Assembly: GCF_008065115.1 (NCBI RefSeq) | Contig: NZ_CP042913.1 | Span: 195,211 to 259,210, forward strand | DNA length: 64,000 bases | Direction: 5' to 3' | DNA from: Bythopirellula goksoeyrii | Lineage (GTDB): Bacteria > Planctomycetota > Planctomycetia > Pirellulales > Lacipirellulaceae | Part shown: positions 1 to 7,974 of the stretch, one piece after another | Layout of the letters: each line of letters starts with the position of its first letter | How positions within the stretch are numbered: position 1 is the stretch's first letter | Notes under the pieces: generated by a model | Told to the model about the DNA's origin: nothing | What the model saw: the letters and a program-made list of their open reading frames with translations, nothing else | The model's database searches: none | Program-made: the position numbers and the translations under genes

Positions 1-374
1 GCTCCATGCCCTCCGAAACGAATCGAATAGAATTCGGGGCCAGTGCGAATTCCCATGGATCGCCAGCGGACGGCAAAGAGGAGTGCCACGAGCATCCAAG
101 CGAAAGTGAATCGCGATAAGTAGTACCATGCGATCGGAAGTCCGATCACGGCAGTCAAACCACAATAGAGAGGAGCGACATCGGCATTCATGGCCGTGAC
201 TGCATAGGAGATGCCATTGACCCAACCAGGAATTCTCCGCCCCGCCAGGTAATAACCTTCCTCGCCACCGCCAGTATGGAGAATGCGGCTGGCAAAAGCT
301 CCCAGACCAAAACTCACGAGCAGATAGATGCCGATAACCACTGCATCGATCGTATGTGCTGTTGCGAATGGCAT
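1..374 (-). CDS. Sodium:solute symporter (SSS family), N-terminal part
   Basis: Translating the minus strand from the ATG at 374 gives an open frame that runs off the window edge. It begins MPFATAHTIDAVVIGIYLL and has the SSS-family opening: a first membrane helix, then a G-rich segment with EGYYLAGRRIPGW, a second helix with SYAVTAMNADVAP, and a third hydrophobic stretch. The family couples Na+ to uptake of sugars, sialic acid or other small solutes at the inner membrane. A GAAGAAG stretch about 8 bases before the ATG is a plausible ribosome binding site. It lies 78 bases after an oxidoreductase gene on the same strand, so it is probably the transporter of the amino-sugar locus. The substrate is unknown and the C-terminal part is outside the window. 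Confidence 0.8.
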   Translation of the reverse strand, partial: MPFATAHTIDAVVIGIYLLVSFGLGAFASRILHTGGGEEGYYLAGRRIPGWVNGISYAVTAMNADVAPLYCGLTAVIGLPIAWYYLSRFTFAWMLVALLFAVRWRSMGIRTGPEFYSIRFGGHG

Positions 375-452
375 GTTGGCAGCTTCTTCAGTGTCGCCAA
401 TGTATTTCCGCTTGGCGGGATACTGGAGTTTAGATTGTGAGGAAGCAAAAAG

Positions 453-1508
453 TTACAAGGAGAGGGCTGTTTGACGTGTTCTGGAGGAATAGATTGCGTC
501 GACAATCGCCTGCACCGCGCAGGCTTCTTTGTAGTCTGCCCCTTGTACAACACGAGTTTCAACGCTTCGTTGAAAGTCTTGAAACTGTTCGAGGAAAAAG
601 TCGCCATCTTCTACGGTGAGAGACTCGTCTACAACCTTGCCATCGAGTTCTGAGGTGAACTGAACTTCGTTGCCAAACAATTCAAATCCAATGCCCGCTT
701 GATCACCAAAAAATCCCATTACGGAATCAGGAAAGAACTTACGGGGATAATTACCTGCCCATGCCACATGTAGTTCGAGAGTGGAACCGTTCGTGAATCG
801 GACCAGTGCTTGAGCGGCATCTTCCACGTCGCAAATGCCTGACAGGCTGGGGGGGCCAGCCCACATGTCCTCATAATGGTAGGATTCCATCCGGCGCCCA
901 AAAGTTTCGAATGTTTGACCCATTACAGACTCGACCTCTGGAAAATCCATGATGTGACATGCTAAGTCGATAAGATGGACTCCGACGTCAATCATAGCAC
1001 CTCCGCCTGAGAGTTCTTTGGTAGTGAACCACTTACCTAAACCTGGTACATTTCGGCGCAAGAACAGGTTGGCCTTGGCAGAATAGATCTCACCTAGTTT
1101 GCCTGAAACCGATAGTTGCTTCGCCAATTTGCCCACGCCGGTGTAGCGATGTACGAATCCAATTTGCAATACGCGCTGAGATGCTTCAGCTACTTGGGCA
1201 ATTAGCTGACAATCATCGAGCGAGAGGGACATCGGCTTTTCAAGTAGAACATCTTTTCCGGCTTCTAGAGCCTCGATCGCAAATGACTTGTGCAGGAAAT
1301 TAGGCACGCCGATAACGACTGCAGTGAGGGAATCATCTTCCCAAATGCGATCTGGACTTGAACAATAGCTAGCCTGGTATTCTTGGGCCAATGACTGACC
1401 AGCGGCTTCATTCTTATCGACTACCCATGCGATATCAGCTCCGGCTTGCCTGGCGGCGGCGGCATGTTTTTGTCCGATTGTCCCTGCTCCAATAATGCCT
1501 ATCTTCAT
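453..1508 (-). CDS. Gfo/Idh/MocA family oxidoreductase
   Basis: A 351-residue NAD(P)-dependent sugar dehydrogenase-like protein. The N-terminus MKIGIIGAGTIGQKH carries the Rossmann GxGxxG fingerprint; the EKP motif (LLEKPMSLSLDDC, about residue 95) and the C-terminal domain motif GGGAMIDVGVHLIDL follow in the usual order, and the length is typical. The family oxidises or reduces sugars and sugar derivatives, often amino sugars or uronic acids. Its start overlaps the stop of the upstream oxidoreductase gene by 4 bases (ATGA), indicating translational coupling. Context (symporter downstream, AnmK-like kinase upstream) suggests cytoplasmic sugar catabolism. The exact substrate cannot be read from the sequence. 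Confidence 0.88.
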   Translation of the reverse strand: MKIGIIGAGTIGQKHAAAARQAGADIAWVVDKNEAAGQSLAQEYQASYCSSPDRIWEDDSLTAVVIGVPNFLHKSFAIEALEAGKDVLLEKPMSLSLDDCQLIAQVAEASQRVLQIGFVHRYTGVGKLAKQLSVSGKLGEIYSAKANLFLRRNVPGLGKWFTTKELSGGGAMIDVGVHLIDLACHIMDFPEVESVMGQTFETFGRRMESYHYEDMWAGPPSLSGICDVEDAAQALVRFTNGSTLELHVAWAGNYPRKFFPDSVMGFFGDQAGIGFELFGNEVQFTSELDGKVVDESLTVEDGDFFLEQFQDFQRSVETRVVQGADYKEACAVQAIVDAIYSSRTRQTALSL

Positions 1509-2422
1509 CGTTCTCTTACCTTTACTAGTTCAGACTGCTTCCAGTGTGGAGCCGGCAATAAATCTCTTTTCGCTGTGTCGCTGGCAATGAGTGCAAATCT
1601 TGACATAACTTGATCGGACATGGCCAAGTCCAGAATCCGGCGAATCACCATGGTTTCTCGGCGATCGATCAGTGCGGACCCTGCATCAAAGAAATCCAAA
1701 ATTGCGGATGCTGCGTCGACAAACAAAGTATCTGTGTCCACGACTACATGTTCAGTGCCTTCATCGGTTATTAGAAACACGCTGAAGGGAATGTCGGCAG
1801 CTTCGTTGAAGTCGATGATTACCGTGCGATTATCACTGAATTTCAAAACATACTGGGGATGATTCAGGTTGCCTATTCGCATCAGTGCCACAATATCAGG
1901 TCCCATGGTGCTGACTGCTAGCTCCATGGGATGAATGCCGTATTCGGCAAACGAACTTCCTCCAGCGGTAACGAACATGCTCTGTACCGGTGAGGCAAGC
2001 CCTTGAACACGAAGTTGGATATTCGTGTTTCGCAGGGCTGAAGTTGTTTGCACCGGTACACCATATTGGTCCGCAAGCCGAAAGATTTGTTGGGCAGTTT
2101 TCTCATCAGGGGCAAATGTCTTGTCTACAAATGTCGGCTTCTGGTGAGGAAAAACTTGTTGGCAGAGTTCCCAATGAAGTTCGGGATTGGAAGGGGCCAA
2201 GATGGCAAAGTAATCGACCTCGTTAGCTAGTTGCTCCACAGAATCAAAATAGCGTAGATCGTGGGCCGACGCCCATTTTCCACTAGGTTCAGCCAATAAT
2301 GCCGTGGCTCCTTCTACAGTATATCCGCGGCTTGCCAGAGGGCCTCGTAAGGCTTCTAGATAAACCCGCGCATGGAAATTATCCAGGTCATAGTCGACGA
2401 AACCGATGCGTTTGTATGTCAT
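1505..2422 (-). CDS. Divergent Gfo/Idh/MocA-like oxidoreductase
   Basis: A 305-residue protein with a Rossmann-like start (MTYKRIGFVDYDLDNFHARV) and, near residue 115, PTFVDKTFAPDEKTA, which sits where the EKP motif lies in this family but reads VDKTFAP. The glycine motif at the N-terminus is also atypical. It is therefore a divergent dehydrogenase whose cofactor use is uncertain. It overlaps the next gene by 4 bases and starts 19 bases after the AnmK-like gene, so the three genes form one transcription unit. Two neighbouring Gfo/Idh genes could act in sequence on one sugar or form a hetero-oligomer; that is inference. Confidence 0.75.
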   Translation of the reverse strand: MTYKRIGFVDYDLDNFHARVYLEALRGPLASRGYTVEGATALLAEPSGKWASAHDLRYFDSVEQLANEVDYFAILAPSNPELHWELCQQVFPHQKPTFVDKTFAPDEKTAQQIFRLADQYGVPVQTTSALRNTNIQLRVQGLASPVQSMFVTAGGSSFAEYGIHPMELAVSTMGPDIVALMRIGNLNHPQYVLKFSDNRTVIIDFNEAADIPFSVFLITDEGTEHVVVDTDTLFVDAASAILDFFDAGSALIDRRETMVIRRILDLAMSDQVMSRFALIASDTAKRDLLPAPHWKQSELVKVRER

Positions 2423-2441
2423 GCCAAATAATTTCTGAAAG

Positions 2442-3533
2442 CTATTCTTTTGTGGGCAAAGTCATCCAGCCAGCGCAATCTGCGCTGCGACAACCGGTTG
2501 TTTCTGGGGTCGTGATGGGCAAGCCTTTTGTGTGTCGCACTGCGAGCCAAGCGAAACATTCTGCGGCCATCGTGTGCGGATCCAGGCCACGCTCGCTTAC
2601 ATTCTTAACTGCCGAGAAGTGCTTCGAGAGCAGCTTGTTGATAACAGGGTGTTGGCTCCCTGGACCGGTAACCCACAGCAGATCGGGTAAGTCGGGAAGC
2701 TGCTTGACCGCGCACGCGAAGGCTTCAACTGTTATGGCACAAAGCGTGGCCGCACCATCGGGGACACTCAGTCCAGCAAGATCGATATGATCAAACTCAT
2801 AGCGATCGGCAGACTTGGGCAAGTTACGAGAGAAAAACTTTGATTTCAACGCTTGCCGAACCACGCGAGCAACAGCTTTGCCTTCGATAGCCACCCGACC
2901 TTCCAGATCATGGGGCAACTCGGCCATTTCTTGGACCCACTCATTTAGTAGTCCCACTCCCGGGCCTGTATCGCCAGCGATTATATCGTTTTTCTTGCTC
3001 AGCCAGGTTACACTTGCCACGGAATCGAGATTGAGCATCAAGGCTGGTCGGGGCTCCTGGGCCATGAGGGCCCAATGGAACATGGCAACCAGAGGTCCTC
3101 CTTGGCCGCCAATCGCCATGTCATGACGCTGGAAGTCGCTCACGACAGGGAGCTTTGTTGATTCGGTGAGTTGCCAGGCATTACCAATTTGTAGGGTCAA
3201 TCCTTTGCTAGGAATGTGGCGGAGGGTGTGCCCTTGGAAGCCAAGAACCTCTGCCTTTACCATTTCGTCAGAATATTTGTCCTTAAGCAACTCGAAGGCA
3301 CTTATATGGTGCTGAGTGAGCCTGCTTTCGAGTCGCAAAAAATCTGTCAGGGGAAGATCGCTCTGGGTCGCCTCAAGGATTTGCCAGCGAAATTCGCTGT
3401 CGTAGGGCAGAAACAATCCTCCGAGGGGAATTATCTCGTCTCTACCATCGGTATCTATGAGCGCAGCTTCTACCCCATCGCCCGAAGTCGAGCTCGTCAA
3501 ACCAACAGAACGAATAAGCGTGGAACGAGGCAC
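2442..3533 (-). CDS. anmK: Anhydro-N-acetylmuramic acid kinase (AnmK-like)
   Basis: A 363-residue ASKHA-fold kinase. Recognisable AnmK blocks are the phosphate-binding start (SVGLTSSTSGDGVEAALID, where E. coli has GTSLDGVDAA), GFQGHTLRHIP in place of the usual HGQT block, FQRHDMAIGGQGGPLV, and GDTGPGVGLLNEW, matching DTGPGN. AnmK cleaves the 1,6-anhydro ring of anhydroMurNAc and phosphorylates it to MurNAc-6-phosphate in peptidoglycan recycling. The HGQT to QGHT change and the altered N-terminal block are departures, so a related anhydrosugar may be the substrate. It is the first gene of a minus-strand operon with two oxidoreductases and a symporter. No MurQ etherase is visible in the window. 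Confidence 0.78.
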   Translation of the reverse strand: MPRSTLIRSVGLTSSTSGDGVEAALIDTDGRDEIIPLGGLFLPYDSEFRWQILEATQSDLPLTDFLRLESRLTQHHISAFELLKDKYSDEMVKAEVLGFQGHTLRHIPSKGLTLQIGNAWQLTESTKLPVVSDFQRHDMAIGGQGGPLVAMFHWALMAQEPRPALMLNLDSVASVTWLSKKNDIIAGDTGPGVGLLNEWVQEMAELPHDLEGRVAIEGKAVARVVRQALKSKFFSRNLPKSADRYEFDHIDLAGLSVPDGAATLCAITVEAFACAVKQLPDLPDLLWVTGPGSQHPVINKLLSKHFSAVKNVSERGLDPHTMAAECFAWLAVRHTKGLPITTPETTGCRSADCAGWMTLPTKE

Positions 3534-3897
3534 TCTTCACCCTAGGAGGGGAGATTGGATAGGAGTCTCAGGCTTCAGTCTATCAATTGGCTGAGGCCAT
3601 AGGCTCACAAGCAGCGCAGAAATTTCAGTATTTTGCGCATTGCTTGATATTCAGAATGTATAGTGGAATGAACGCTGAATTTTACGAGGAGCCCTTTAAC
3701 CAAGAGGCCTCGAGGCTTGGTCATTCCACGCAAGGCTAAAAGTAATTTTTCATGTAAATTGAAACTGCGGAACCTGAAGAAACAGGGAAAGCACCCACAG
3801 GATTTCGATCTTTTTATCTATGTTTTGCGGAGTCTTTTCTTAATGCGATTGCATTCGGACCGCCCGTTACGAATTCCCTCGACTACGAACGACACAA
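3534..3897. promoter_or_regulatory. Divergent intergenic region between anmK-like operon and XylR-type regulator
   Basis: A 364-base non-coding stretch separating two divergent transcription units. It must hold the promoters of both and probably the operator of the XylR-type regulator. A TATAGT hexamer is at 3659-3664, but no -35 hexamer at proper spacing was found, and no clear long inverted repeat was seen. Short ORFs here have no recognisable features. Confidence 0.4.
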
Positions 3898-5070
3898 ATG
3901 TCTAAGAGAACAAGAAAACGGATCCCTGACGTTGCCGTCCTAGTTGAGACGGATCACAGCTGGGGGAGAGCTGTTGTACGCGGAATCGCGGACTATTGCA
4001 GCAAGTTCGGCCCTTGGAATCTTCTCACGGACCCCCGAGACTACAGCCGCCGCTGGTCAGTACCTGATCGTTGGCGAGGCAACGGCATCATAGCGCGGAT
4101 TAGTACTCCGCCACAACTCGAAGTGATCTCTGAGATGGGGCTTCCGACGGTAGACGTTGATGATGTATTTCCCGATGCACCGGGAATAGGCCATGTCCGC
4201 ACGAACGAGGCCGAGAGGGCTAAGATGGCGGTCAGCCATTTTCAAGGACGTGGGCTAAAACACTTTGCCTACTACGCTCCGCCGAGTAATGAGTACTCCA
4301 AAGAGTGTGAGAAGGCATTCGTTGCGGAATTGCATGCCCAGAATCTCACCTGCCATGTTTATAAGCCTGGCTATCGAGTAACTCGCCGCATTGATCGCGA
4401 TGAACAGCATACGAGGGTACATCGATGGCTTCGTCACCTTCCGCGGCCGGTGGCAATATTTGCCGTCGATGCGCGTCGTGGCCTGGAACTTACAGAGGTT
4501 TGTAACCTTGAAGGAATTCCCGTTCCAGACGAGGTAGCCATCTTGGCAGCCGATACAGATGACCTCATATGCGAGCTAAGTACTCCACCCTTGTCGAGTA
4601 TCTCGGTAGCGAGTCAAAGAATTGGCTACGAAGCTGCCGCCATGTTGCACGTCATGATGCAGGGCGAGGCTCCTCCTCCCAAGCCACGATTGATTTCGCC
4701 CACATGCGTGATAGGCATGCAATCAACCGATGTATTGGCAATAGACGACGTGATGATCATCAAGGCGATGCGATATATCCAGACTCACGTCTTCCAGGGG
4801 ATCGTGGTAGCCGATGTGTTGAGAGAAGTACCTGTTTCGCGGCGATTCTTGGAGATGCAGTTCAAAAAGTATTTTGGTCGTTTGCCTGCAGAAGAGATTC
4901 GCCGGCTTCGACTCGAGCGTGGGAAAGAGTTGCTATCGCAATCAGATCTTTCGGTCGAAGCCATAGCAAACGCATGTGGATACGCGGGAACAACCCAATT
5001 TGGAGTGGCCTTTCGCAAACAATTTGGACAGATGCCACTTGCGTTTCGTAAGAAGTTGCGGGGCAAGTAA
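3898..5070 (+). CDS. XylR-type AraC family transcriptional regulator
   Basis: A 390-residue regulator with the planctomycete XylR layout: an N-terminal periplasmic-binding-protein-like sensor domain (about residues 8-275, starting RIPDVAVLVETDHSWGRAVV) and a C-terminal AraC domain with two helix-turn-helix motifs (VVADVLREVPVSRRFLEMQF and LSVEAIANACGYAGTTQF). Such proteins bind a sugar and switch catabolic genes on or off. It is transcribed divergently from the AnmK-like operon, its likely target, and converges with the acyltransferase gene with only 7 bases between the stops. No good ribosome binding site precedes the ATG, so the start is moderately certain. The ligand is inferred to be an amino sugar from the neighbours. 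Confidence 0.85.
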   Translation: MSKRTRKRIPDVAVLVETDHSWGRAVVRGIADYCSKFGPWNLLTDPRDYSRRWSVPDRWRGNGIIARISTPPQLEVISEMGLPTVDVDDVFPDAPGIGHVRTNEAERAKMAVSHFQGRGLKHFAYYAPPSNEYSKECEKAFVAELHAQNLTCHVYKPGYRVTRRIDRDEQHTRVHRWLRHLPRPVAIFAVDARRGLELTEVCNLEGIPVPDEVAILAADTDDLICELSTPPLSSISVASQRIGYEAAAMLHVMMQGEAPPPKPRLISPTCVIGMQSTDVLAIDDVMIIKAMRYIQTHVFQGIVVADVLREVPVSRRFLEMQFKKYFGRLPAEEIRRLRLERGKELLSQSDLSVEAIANACGYAGTTQFGVAFRKQFGQMPLAFRKKLRGK

Positions 5071-5077
5071 CGGGGTC

Positions 5078-6328
5078 TCACACGCGGATGAATATCCCTC
5101 TTCGATAAAACCACCAGCAAGCCAGCCACCAGATTGCCAGCCAACTGAGCACAAAACTCCAGCCCGCAACGGCTGCAGATCCAGTGGCGTGTTCGGTCCA
5201 AGCGAGAAAACCCGCCGCCAAAGAATCGGATTCGCCGTCGGGGAGTCTGACGAGCCATTTGGTCAGTACCATTTTGAAAGTAACCTCCGCAGCGACATAA
5301 AGAGCCAAAGCGTTCATACCCCAAACACGCAACCACCATGCCGTCGTCCAATGATAGAGGTCGATCACAACAAAGAATCCGACGAACAGAAGCATCGCTG
5401 TACCAGCGGCTAGCAAGCAATAGGCTGGACTAAAGAACCACTTGCTGAAGGGGATCGTAAAATCACCTAAGATTCCTCCCCCAGTAGGTACATAGTCGTA
5501 TTGCAACAGGAAACTGACCAGTACGATCGTTGATCCAGTAAGTACAACTCGGGAGGCACCTCTAAAAGTACGATTTGTCGCCAGAAATGATGACGTGAGA
5601 CCACCCAAAACGGCGATCGCTGCCCCAGGGAGATATTCTTGGCTAGCTCCGAACCAACTGAAAAATGTCTTCCAGTAAGAGGGTTTGAGGTGTTCGAACG
5701 AATATATTTGCCGAAGCGCATCGAAATGCGCCCAGGTATGCGGTCCCATCGGGGCGTCAGTCGGTGCACGGGTTTCGGCAAGTGCGCTCGCCGCCTCCCA
5801 AGAGGGGACCATCATCGTAATCCAGCGGATGGCCAGGATTAGCACTACGAAGCCAATTCTCCAGCAACTGGGCAAGCACCAAATACAAACCGCAATGAAA
5901 TAAGCTGCCCCGATAAGTTGGAGGATGTTCCACTGGAGTAAATTGTTCCAGCTTAGGGGTTGCGTGTAGGCTGAGCCAGCGACGGTCAGCAAGACGCCCA
6001 GAAGGTAGAGCGTTACCGCTCTTTTGGCGGCCGAAACGACAATTCCCGTGTGAGAGATCCCCCGTCGCCGCCGACTTGCTATCGAAAATGGGATTGATGC
6101 ACCGGCAATAAACAAAAACCAGGGAAAGACCAGGTCGGCAAAAGTGGCACCCTGTTGCGGATCATTCCAGGGGACATGAAAGAACTGCTGGGGAAAAACG
6201 GACTCATTCCATGTCATATTGACTAGCAACATGGACCCGATCACGAAGCCACGAAAGGCATCAAGCGACAGCATTCTTTCATGCGTTTTGCCAAAATCGT
6301 CGGGTTCTTGGAGGCTGCGTTTTTCCAT
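5078..6328 (-). CDS. Membrane acyltransferase, NagX/HGSNAT-like (DUF5009/DUF1624 type)
   Basis: A polytopic inner-membrane protein of about 416 residues. The N-terminal MLSLDAFRGFVIGSMLLVN is the signature of the heparan-alpha-glucosaminide N-acetyltransferase and NagX group, followed by PWFLFIAGASIPFS and about ten hydrophobic segments. The family moves acyl groups across membranes or acetylates glucosamine termini. The frame is open further upstream to 6487, but the long N-terminal extension is basic and unlike the family; the ATG at 6328 (MEKRSLQ) starts closer to the conserved block, without a strong ribosome binding site. Next to an AnmK-like kinase it may take part in amino-sugar uptake or acetylation; this is inferred. 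Confidence 0.8.
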   Translation of the reverse strand: MEKRSLQEPDDFGKTHERMLSLDAFRGFVIGSMLLVNMTWNESVFPQQFFHVPWNDPQQGATFADLVFPWFLFIAGASIPFSIASRRRRGISHTGIVVSAAKRAVTLYLLGVLLTVAGSAYTQPLSWNNLLQWNILQLIGAAYFIAVCIWCLPSCWRIGFVVLILAIRWITMMVPSWEAASALAETRAPTDAPMGPHTWAHFDALRQIYSFEHLKPSYWKTFFSWFGASQEYLPGAAIAVLGGLTSSFLATNRTFRGASRVVLTGSTIVLVSFLLQYDYVPTGGGILGDFTIPFSKWFFSPAYCLLAAGTAMLLFVGFFVVIDLYHWTTAWWLRVWGMNALALYVAAEVTFKMVLTKWLVRLPDGESDSLAAGFLAWTEHATGSAAVAGWSFVLSWLAIWWLACWWFYRRGIFIRV

Positions 6329-6726
6329 TTTCGGCTTATGTATCTGAGAGAATCTACAAGGGTCTGAACGGTTCAGGAGCGACCCACGTAGCATAGAGTG
6401 ACTCCGAAAACCCTCTACCCGGTACAAGGGTGAACGCGCTAAAAAAAGTGGAGATTTGAAAGAACGGAGAATTCGATTTGGCCGCATGAAACATAGTGCA
6501 AAAGTGCGTTCTCATGCAGTTTTTTGCTTGCGCTTTCAGTGGATTATTTTGCGCCCGAAGTGTTTGCGGAATTGTCAAATCGCTTTTAGCATAAAGGAAG
6601 TGGACGTTTGTTTTACTCATCTCAGGGTTCACCAAGAATTGGGAAGATTATGAATCGCCGTCCAGTTTGCTTCGTCCACGGCGACTGGGCATCACCCTTA
6701 GTCCCACATCATGGGGAGGTAGTCTA
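6329..6726. other. Divergent intergenic region
   Basis: About 400 bases between the acyltransferase gene and the first PEP-CTERM gene. It is expected to carry two divergent promoters. A strong ribosome binding site (GGGGAGGT, about 6713-6720) serves the PEP-CTERM gene. No repeat, RNA gene or convincing ORF was seen. Confidence 0.4.
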
Positions 6727-7800
6727 ATGGTTTTGAGAAAAAGTTATTTGATGGTCCTATGTGCGCTGATGTTGTTCAGTGCGAGTGAAAGAGCACAGGC
6801 TCTGATTCTGACGCCGCTCAACAGCTTTGGCGGTGGCGATGGATGGCTGGCGCCAGGTGAATCTGGCTTCAATCCTCAGACCAACGCAACTGTACGTGGC
6901 ATCACTTACAATGAAGTCACCAACCGTGTATACGTTGTCGACCGTGACGGCGGCCTCTTCGTCGATGTTCTCGACGGTGACACCGGCCTGCCAGTCGGCT
7001 CGCTCGATGTCACCGGCATCACCGGTGGTACATTCGCCCTGAGCCAGATCGATGTCGCCGACGATGGCGCTATCTACGCTTCCAATCTCTCGACCTCCAC
7101 TACCAGCAATTTCAAGGTCTACCGCTGGGCCAATGAGGCGGCCGTTCCGACTGTTGCTTTTGACGGCCCGGCCAACCGTGTCCGCACCGGCGACTCAATG
7201 GCCGTCATCGGTTCGGGCGCGAACACGCAGATCGTAGCTGCTGGAGGCAGCACCGCCGGCGAGGACTATGTGTTGCTCTCTACTGCTGACGGACTTTCCT
7301 ACACTGCGAGCAATCCCGTCGCCGCAGGAGCTGCCAATGGTGCTTTCCGCCTGGGCATTGACTTCGACGGAGCCGGGAACGTGTTGGGATCGCAAACCGG
7401 CGCTTCCGGCCTGACTCAGGTAGCTACCTCTGGTGGACCCGCTACTGCCTTCGCTCGTACATCCGCTGGCGAAGCCCCAATAGCGTTTGACCCCGTCGAT
7501 CAGCTCCTCGCCACCGTTGACATCAACTCCAGTCTCGTCCGCCTCTACGACGGCTCAGATCTGTCATTGCTATCCACGACTGGGTTAATGGATGACGCGA
7601 ACCTCACCACCGCCTTCGTCAGTAATGGAAATGGCGTCGGAGACCTCAAGTTCGGCCGGCCCGCCTCTGGTGGGCTGCGGCTGTACGCCATGAACGCCAA
7701 CAACGGTATTCAAGCGTTCCAGGTAGTGCCCGAGCCAGCTTCGCTGGGATTGTTGGGACTTTGTATGATTGGCCTAATGGCTGGTCGCCGAAGAATTTAG
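6727..7800 (+). CDS. PEP-CTERM sorting domain protein, NHL/propeller-like
   Basis: An exported protein of 357 residues. The ATG at 6727 is chosen over the longer frame because GGGGAGGT lies just before it and the signal peptide (MVLRKSYLMVLCALMLFSAS, cleavage near RAQA) then starts properly. The body repeats short D/G-rich strands such as VDRDGGLFVDVLDGDTG and VADDGAIYASNL, suggesting a beta-propeller-like fold. The C-terminus VPEPASLGLLGLCMIGLM followed by GRRRI is a classic PEP-CTERM sorting signal, processed by an exosortase during surface or EPS export. The next gene is a clear paralog. The ligand is unknown. Confidence 0.85.
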   Translation: MVLRKSYLMVLCALMLFSASERAQALILTPLNSFGGGDGWLAPGESGFNPQTNATVRGITYNEVTNRVYVVDRDGGLFVDVLDGDTGLPVGSLDVTGITGGTFALSQIDVADDGAIYASNLSTSTTSNFKVYRWANEAAVPTVAFDGPANRVRTGDSMAVIGSGANTQIVAAGGSTAGEDYVLLSTADGLSYTASNPVAAGAANGAFRLGIDFDGAGNVLGSQTGASGLTQVATSGGPATAFARTSAGEAPIAFDPVDQLLATVDINSSLVRLYDGSDLSLLSTTGLMDDANLTTAFVSNGNGVGDLKFGRPASGGLRLYAMNANNGIQAFQVVPEPASLGLLGLCMIGLMAGRRRI

Positions 7801-7832
7801 GCTACCAGAAAGTAGGAAAAAGAACGATTAAT

Positions 7833-7867
7833 GGTTCGCTGCTTCATCGCGAGTGGAGCAGCGAACC
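7833..7867 (+). terminator. GC-rich hairpin after the first PEP-CTERM gene
   Basis: A perfect 11-bp inverted repeat (GGTTCGCTGCT and its complement) with a 13-base loop, 32 bases after the stop codon. No uridine run follows, so it may be a weak terminator or an mRNA 3' stabiliser. Confidence 0.4.
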
Positions 7868-7974
7868 GAGTTGTCATTTGTCGCCGACGTTCAACGCTCA
7901 TACAAAGAGTGTCCGTCGGCGGCAGATTTTTGATAAAGTTTTTTTGCCCCTGAGACTTACGGGAGATGAGGAAG

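Noticed and set aside
314-607. 97-residue minus-strand ORF at the window start
   Set aside because: Out of frame with both the oxidoreductase and the symporter, which have clear family motifs.
4569-5420. Overlapping plus and minus ORFs within the regulator and acyltransferase region
   Set aside because: Both are shadow frames of the AraC/XylR-type gene and the membrane acyltransferase gene.
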